In this document: positions 60,850 through 64,000 of the stretch, piece after piece | Layout of the letters: the number at the start of each line of letters is the position of its first letter | How positions within the stretch are numbered: position 1 is the stretch's first letter | NCBI RefSeq assembly: GCF_003386235.1 | Contig: NZ_QRDZ01000005.1 | Coordinates: forward strand, 124,001 to 188,000 | Reading direction: 5' to 3' | Source: Cohnella phaseoli | GTDB taxonomy: Bacteria > Bacillota > Bacilli > Paenibacillales > Paenibacillaceae | DNA length: 64,000 nt | Translations under genes and position numbers: made by a program | Notes under the pieces: model-generated | The model's input: the letters and a program-made list of their open reading frames with translations, nothing else | The model's database searches: none | What the model was told of the DNA's origin: nothing

Positions 60850-63327
60850 CTAGTTCGTCATACGGGACGCTTGCTCGAAATGAGCCCGGACCGCGCCGCG
60901 ATTTTTAAGCTCAAGCTTTTTATAAATATTTTTGCAATGGCTTTTGACGGTTTCGATCGAATTGTTCAGGCTGCCGGCGATGAAGGCGTTCGAACGGCCT
61001 TCGAGCAGCAATTGGAGTACCTTGTATTCGGCGGGGGTGAGCAGATCTGCGGCTTTGCCGAACCCGTCCGCATTCGGCGCTGCGGATCGGGGCGTCTGCA
61101 GCAGTTGTTCGTAGAACACGGCCGTATCGCCTTCCTCCTTAAGAGCCAAACGTAGCTGCTTCTCGTATTTCGCGAGCAGAGGGCCGATCCGTTTCCAGTC
61201 CTTGTAGAACAATTGGACATAGCCTTCTTCATGAACGATCTGCAGCGCCTGCTCCAGGTGAAGAACGGCGGAGGCGATGTTTCTCGTTCTATCGCTGAAC
61301 AGGGCCAGCAGCAGGTGCAGCTCCGCTTTATAGTAGTGACGGTACAAGCTTTGGCTGTAATGAAGCAGGCTTTCGGCAAATGCGCCGCCCCTATCGAATT
61401 CTTCCGTATACAGCCAAGCTCTCAGCAGGGTTAAATACTTGTACATGTAGTTGTGATCATGCGTTCCCGTCGTACTCTCTTCCTGATCGGCAAGCCATCG
61501 TTTTACCGAGTCGGCAGCGCCGGTTTCCATGCCAATCCGCGCCTTGCAGGCATCAAGCAGCCATGTTGCTTCCGGTTGTTCGGCCAACAGGGTTTGCGTC
61601 TCCTCAAGCAGTCTCTCTGCGTTCGTCGCATTTCCTTCATTTAACCTTATCTGAACGAGCGTTAGCGTCGTTGGAATCAGCAAGCCGGGATCTCTGCGGT
61701 CCAACCCGATTCTGCGTCCGATCAGCAAGCGCCTCTCGGCGTCGTCCAGTTGATGGCGTTCGTAATAGCACTCGCCAAGCAGCGCCTGAAAATAACCGTA
61801 TCCTACGCTGTCTCCCCGCCACTTCTTTTCCGCATATTCGCACATCGTAATCGACTGGTCCAACGAACCCCAGTGACCGAAGGCGCTCTTGAACAGAGAG
61901 CCGACGGGTTTGCTGATCGAGCTGGTATGGCAATAGATCAATCCCCGGCCGTTCAGGCGGGATTCCGTCTCCTGCATAAACGCCGTGCCTTTCTCCTTAT
62001 CGTGGCGCAAGTAATAAACGATCGAGTGAAAGGAGGCGATATAGCCGCGCAAATCCTCTCCGGTGAGTGAGAACAGGTAGACCTGGTCCTCCCGCATGCC
62101 GGCTTCTGTCTGATGGAGGACCGTTTCCGCTGTTGAAATCCTCTGATCAGTAATCAGGAACCACGCGTACAAGATCGCCGCTGTAGGCGATTTGATCAGT
62201 TCCTTGAGGGGGAAGGCGTCTAGCGCTTGGAGAAGCTTTTTGGTCGGATGGGAGAAGAGAGACGGGATATCGGCAAGCAAAGCGTTCGTCGCCCGTTCAT
62301 AGTTCGAAATAGGCAGCCAATGCCGAACGGCGTCGAGTAGAAGGCCTTCATTTTCCAGCCACGAACCATACCGGTTGTACAGTCGTTCATACTCCGCCGG
62401 CTCGGTTTGTTTGAAATGACGGCGCAGGAAATCGGCATATAACGGATGATAACGATAGCGATCGGAGGCCTCTTGGAACAGAAATAGGCCGCTTCCTGCA
62501 ATATGCTCGATGGTATTGACCGTCTGAGAGTGTTGCGTTAACGCGAAAGCGAGGTCTGCATCAAAAAAGTCGGGCAGCGCTGTTTGCAGCATAAAGGACT
62601 GTATTTGGGGGGATTGCCATAAAAACACGCGATGCAAAAAATAGCTATGCATGTCGGGTACAATCGCGTCGAGGGCTGCGTCCGGCTTCCATCTCTGGGC
62701 TCTGCTTCCGTCCAAATACGAAATAAAGCCGTTTACGGCCGGCAACCAGCCCTCGGTTAGATGCTCCAGAGATTGAATGACGCGGTTCTCCAACTCGATG
62801 CCGGTGCCTATGCGTACGATTTGCTTCATCTCGACGGCATCCAGCTTCAAATGATCGGAGGTAATAACGAGCAAATCCGAATGAGGAATCCGGGCGTCGC
62901 TGAGCAGAGGCGTCACGTCCCTACCTGCAATGTATAAGCGAACGTGCCCAGGGGCTTGGACGATCAGATCCGTCAACATATCGCGAATGTCCGCTTCATG
63001 AATGGCCTCGAACCGGTCAAGGAATAGACGGATTTCATCCCGAGCGTAGAACGATCGTACGACCGCTTCTAAAGAGGGAGGCCCCTCAACTTCCTTTTCA
63101 ACCGGGAGGATCGCAGCCAAGCGATCTAGCAAACGCGCTCGGTCGTTGTCCGATTCCTCCAGCGTTAACCAACCGGTAAAAATTGCGGGAGACGTCGAGT
63201 TTGACCAATCTTTCATAAGCGCCGATTTACCGTAACCTGTCGGTGCGGTAAAAAGTGTTAAGGAGCGATGCGATTCGCGCTGCAACAGTTGCAGGCAGCG
63301 GGAGCGGGGGATTCGAACCATGCGCAT
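60850..63327 (-). CDS. MalT-like LuxR-family regulator with ATPase domain
   Basis: 825 residues. The N-terminal STAND-type ATPase part has a Walker A motif TAPTGYGKSALMKDW and a Walker B-like IRLFLDRFEAI. A long helical-repeat region (about 330-740) follows, then a LuxR-type helix-turn-helix at the C-terminus (LTPAEYKVLQLLLEGRSNAF, SIETVKSHCKNIYKKLELKN). In MalT relatives ATP and an inducer promote multimerisation and activation. The target is unknown; the convergent SLH/GLUG gene and the AraC-type gene are the only neighbours. No inducer can be named. Confidence 0.92.
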   Translation of the reverse strand: MRMVRIPRSRCLQLLQRESHRSLTLFTAPTGYGKSALMKDWSNSTSPAIFTGWLTLEESDNDRARLLDRLAAILPVEKEVEGPPSLEAVVRSFYARDEIRLFLDRFEAIHEADIRDMLTDLIVQAPGHVRLYIAGRDVTPLLSDARIPHSDLLVITSDHLKLDAVEMKQIVRIGTGIELENRVIQSLEHLTEGWLPAVNGFISYLDGSRAQRWKPDAALDAIVPDMHSYFLHRVFLWQSPQIQSFMLQTALPDFFDADLAFALTQHSQTVNTIEHIAGSGLFLFQEASDRYRYHPLYADFLRRHFKQTEPAEYERLYNRYGSWLENEGLLLDAVRHWLPISNYERATNALLADIPSLFSHPTKKLLQALDAFPLKELIKSPTAAILYAWFLITDQRISTAETVLHQTEAGMREDQVYLFSLTGEDLRGYIASFHSIVYYLRHDKEKGTAFMQETESRLNGRGLIYCHTSSISKPVGSLFKSAFGHWGSLDQSITMCEYAEKKWRGDSVGYGYFQALLGECYYERHQLDDAERRLLIGRRIGLDRRDPGLLIPTTLTLVQIRLNEGNATNAERLLEETQTLLAEQPEATWLLDACKARIGMETGAADSVKRWLADQEESTTGTHDHNYMYKYLTLLRAWLYTEEFDRGGAFAESLLHYSQSLYRHYYKAELHLLLALFSDRTRNIASAVLHLEQALQIVHEEGYVQLFYKDWKRIGPLLAKYEKQLRLALKEEGDTAVFYEQLLQTPRSAAPNADGFGKAADLLTPAEYKVLQLLLEGRSNAFIAGSLNNSIETVKSHCKNIYKKLELKNRGAVRAHFEQASRMTN

Positions 63328-63454
63328 GGTCTATTTCCTACCTTTCTTCGCGCATACGATTTCCCAAATTATATCATAATCAAGGTTTGGAGGATGGAAC
63401 AGGCGAGCATCGAAAATGCTTTAGTGGCACACATCCTTTGATTATGGTCGCTTT

Positions 63455-63576
63455 ATATGATTTTTCCTACAAACGTTCGTCGTTTGAGCCTGGGTGGAGT
63501 CACTTTGTACGATTATTCCTACAAATGTCCGTCGTTTGAGTCTGATTCGAGCTGCGTTGTACGATTTTCCGGCTAA
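63455..63576. repeat. Imperfect 51-53-bp tandem repeat
   Basis: Units starting TATGATTTTTCCTACAAACG (63455), TACGATTATTCCTACAAATG (63508) and a truncated TACGATTTTCCGGCTAAC (63559) share CCTACAAA and GTCGTCGTTTGAGYCTG. The 328-bp intergenic stretch between the LuxR-type gene and the AraC-type gene (63328-63655) holds nothing else gene-like. Confidence 0.7.
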
Positions 63577-63597
63577 CTTCCCGCACGGAAGTTTTTT
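63575..63597 (+). terminator. Terminator-like hairpin in a gene-free region
   Basis: AACTTCC (63575-63581) pairs with GGAAGTT (63587-63593), followed by a T-run to 63597. No plus-strand gene lies upstream, so it may be part of the repeat or serve an unseen RNA. Confidence 0.45.
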
Positions 63598-63655
63598 CGC
63601 TCGGCGTAAACTTTACTTATGACGCAGTCCCCTTGTGCGAATTGAGATCTCTCGT

Positions 63656-64000
63656 TTATCCCCCGTCCACAAGCCCCTTCCGATATTCCCGAGGCGTCAT
63701 GCCTGTAAGCTTGCCGAAAATTTTGCTGAAATAGCGGCCGTCCTGATAGCCGACCATCTCGGCCACCGCCGCAATCGTATACTGATCGTTCTGGAGCAGC
63801 ACTTTGGCGTTCTCGATGCGCACCCGTTCGATGTATTCGGATAGATTTTCGTTGTACACCTGCTTGAATCTGCGGGACAAGTACTCCCGGCTAAGGAAGA
63901 AGCGGCTTGCGATCTCCTGCAGGGACAGCGTTTGACGATAGTGCGTATCGACGAACGCTTTGACGGCGTGGATCGCATTGTGCTCCTGCTGCCGATTCAG
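63656..64000 (-). CDS. AraC-type DNA-binding domain, C-terminal part (N-terminus outside window)
   Basis: The frame runs open from the window edge to the stop near 63656, so about 114 C-terminal residues are seen. They form the complete AraC/XylS helix-turn-helix pair: LSLQEIASRFFLSREYLSRR followed by FKQVYNENLSEYIERVRIE, and IAAVAEMVGYQDGRYFSKIF ending in GMTPREYRKGL. Similarity to YesN-type regulators suggests a receiver domain upstream, but a stand-alone AraC protein is possible. An internal TTG at 63880 is not a start. Confidence 0.9.
   Translation of the reverse strand: MNRQQEHNAIHAVKAFVDTHYRQTLSLQEIASRFFLSREYLSRRFKQVYNENLSEYIERVRIENAKVLLQNDQYTIAAVAEMVGYQDGRYFSKIFGKLTGMTPREYRKGLVDGG

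Overview
The window looks like a chromosomal segment of a Gram-positive, polysaccharide-degrading member of the Paenibacillaceae (Paenibacillus/Cohnella type). This is inferred from four proteins with S-layer homology (SLH) repeats, three YesM/YesN-type two-component systems, CIRCE-controlled groESL, AGGAGG-type ribosome binding sites with frequent TTG/GTG starts, and ABC sugar importers without their own ATPases. I saw no tRNA, rRNA, CRISPR array, prophage or intact transposase gene.

Layout. 1-7.3 kb: the 3' part of a chemoreceptor gene, a 223-bp palindromic repeat, groES-groEL behind a sigma-A promoter and CIRCE operator, an SLH/fibronectin-III surface protein, and a small basic beta/gamma-crystallin protein. 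7.4-26 kb: first carbohydrate locus. Response regulator, sensor kinase and solute-binding lipoprotein are on the minus strand. Divergently, on the plus strand, lie two permeases (one with a large extracytoplasmic insertion), two probable cytosolic glycosidases (GH110-like and GH106-like), a 1641-residue secreted clan GH-A glycosidase and a deacetylase-like protein. 26-29.2 kb: an AraC regulator divergent from a Gfo/Idh/MocA oxidoreductase and a sugar-phosphate isomerase/epimerase-like protein. 29.5-41.2 kb: second locus (kinase, regulator, binding protein, two permeases), ending in a 1724-residue SLH-anchored paralogue of the secreted glycosidase. 41.4-56.4 kb: third locus (kinase, regulator, binding protein, two permeases), then a DUF4832-type enzyme with an inserted discoidin-like module, an SLH-like/4x discoidin-like surface protein, a GH28-like protein and a 693-residue (alpha/alpha)-barrel-like protein. 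56.6-64 kb: an SLH/GLUG surface protein, a MalT/LuxR-type regulator, and the C-terminal part of an AraC-type regulator cut by the window end.

How it fits together (inference): secreted or wall-anchored multimodular enzymes cut a complex glycan, lipoproteins capture the oligosaccharides, permease pairs import them using a shared ATPase encoded elsewhere, and enzymes without signal peptides finish the job inside. Each importer lies beside a membrane kinase/AraC-type regulator pair that probably senses the substrate. CcpA-like cre motifs near three of the promoters suggest glucose repression. The GH110-, GH106- and GH28-like proteins point to pectin- or galactose/rhamnose-containing glycans, but no substrate can be proven from sequence.

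Best candidates for new biology: the giant GH-A enzyme pair with a new-looking architecture, the permease with a ~175-residue extracytoplasmic insertion, the discoidin-like module inserted inside a glycosidase-like barrel, the calcium-motif crystallin protein with a sporulation-like promoter, and the long nested palindrome at 1.2-1.4 kb.
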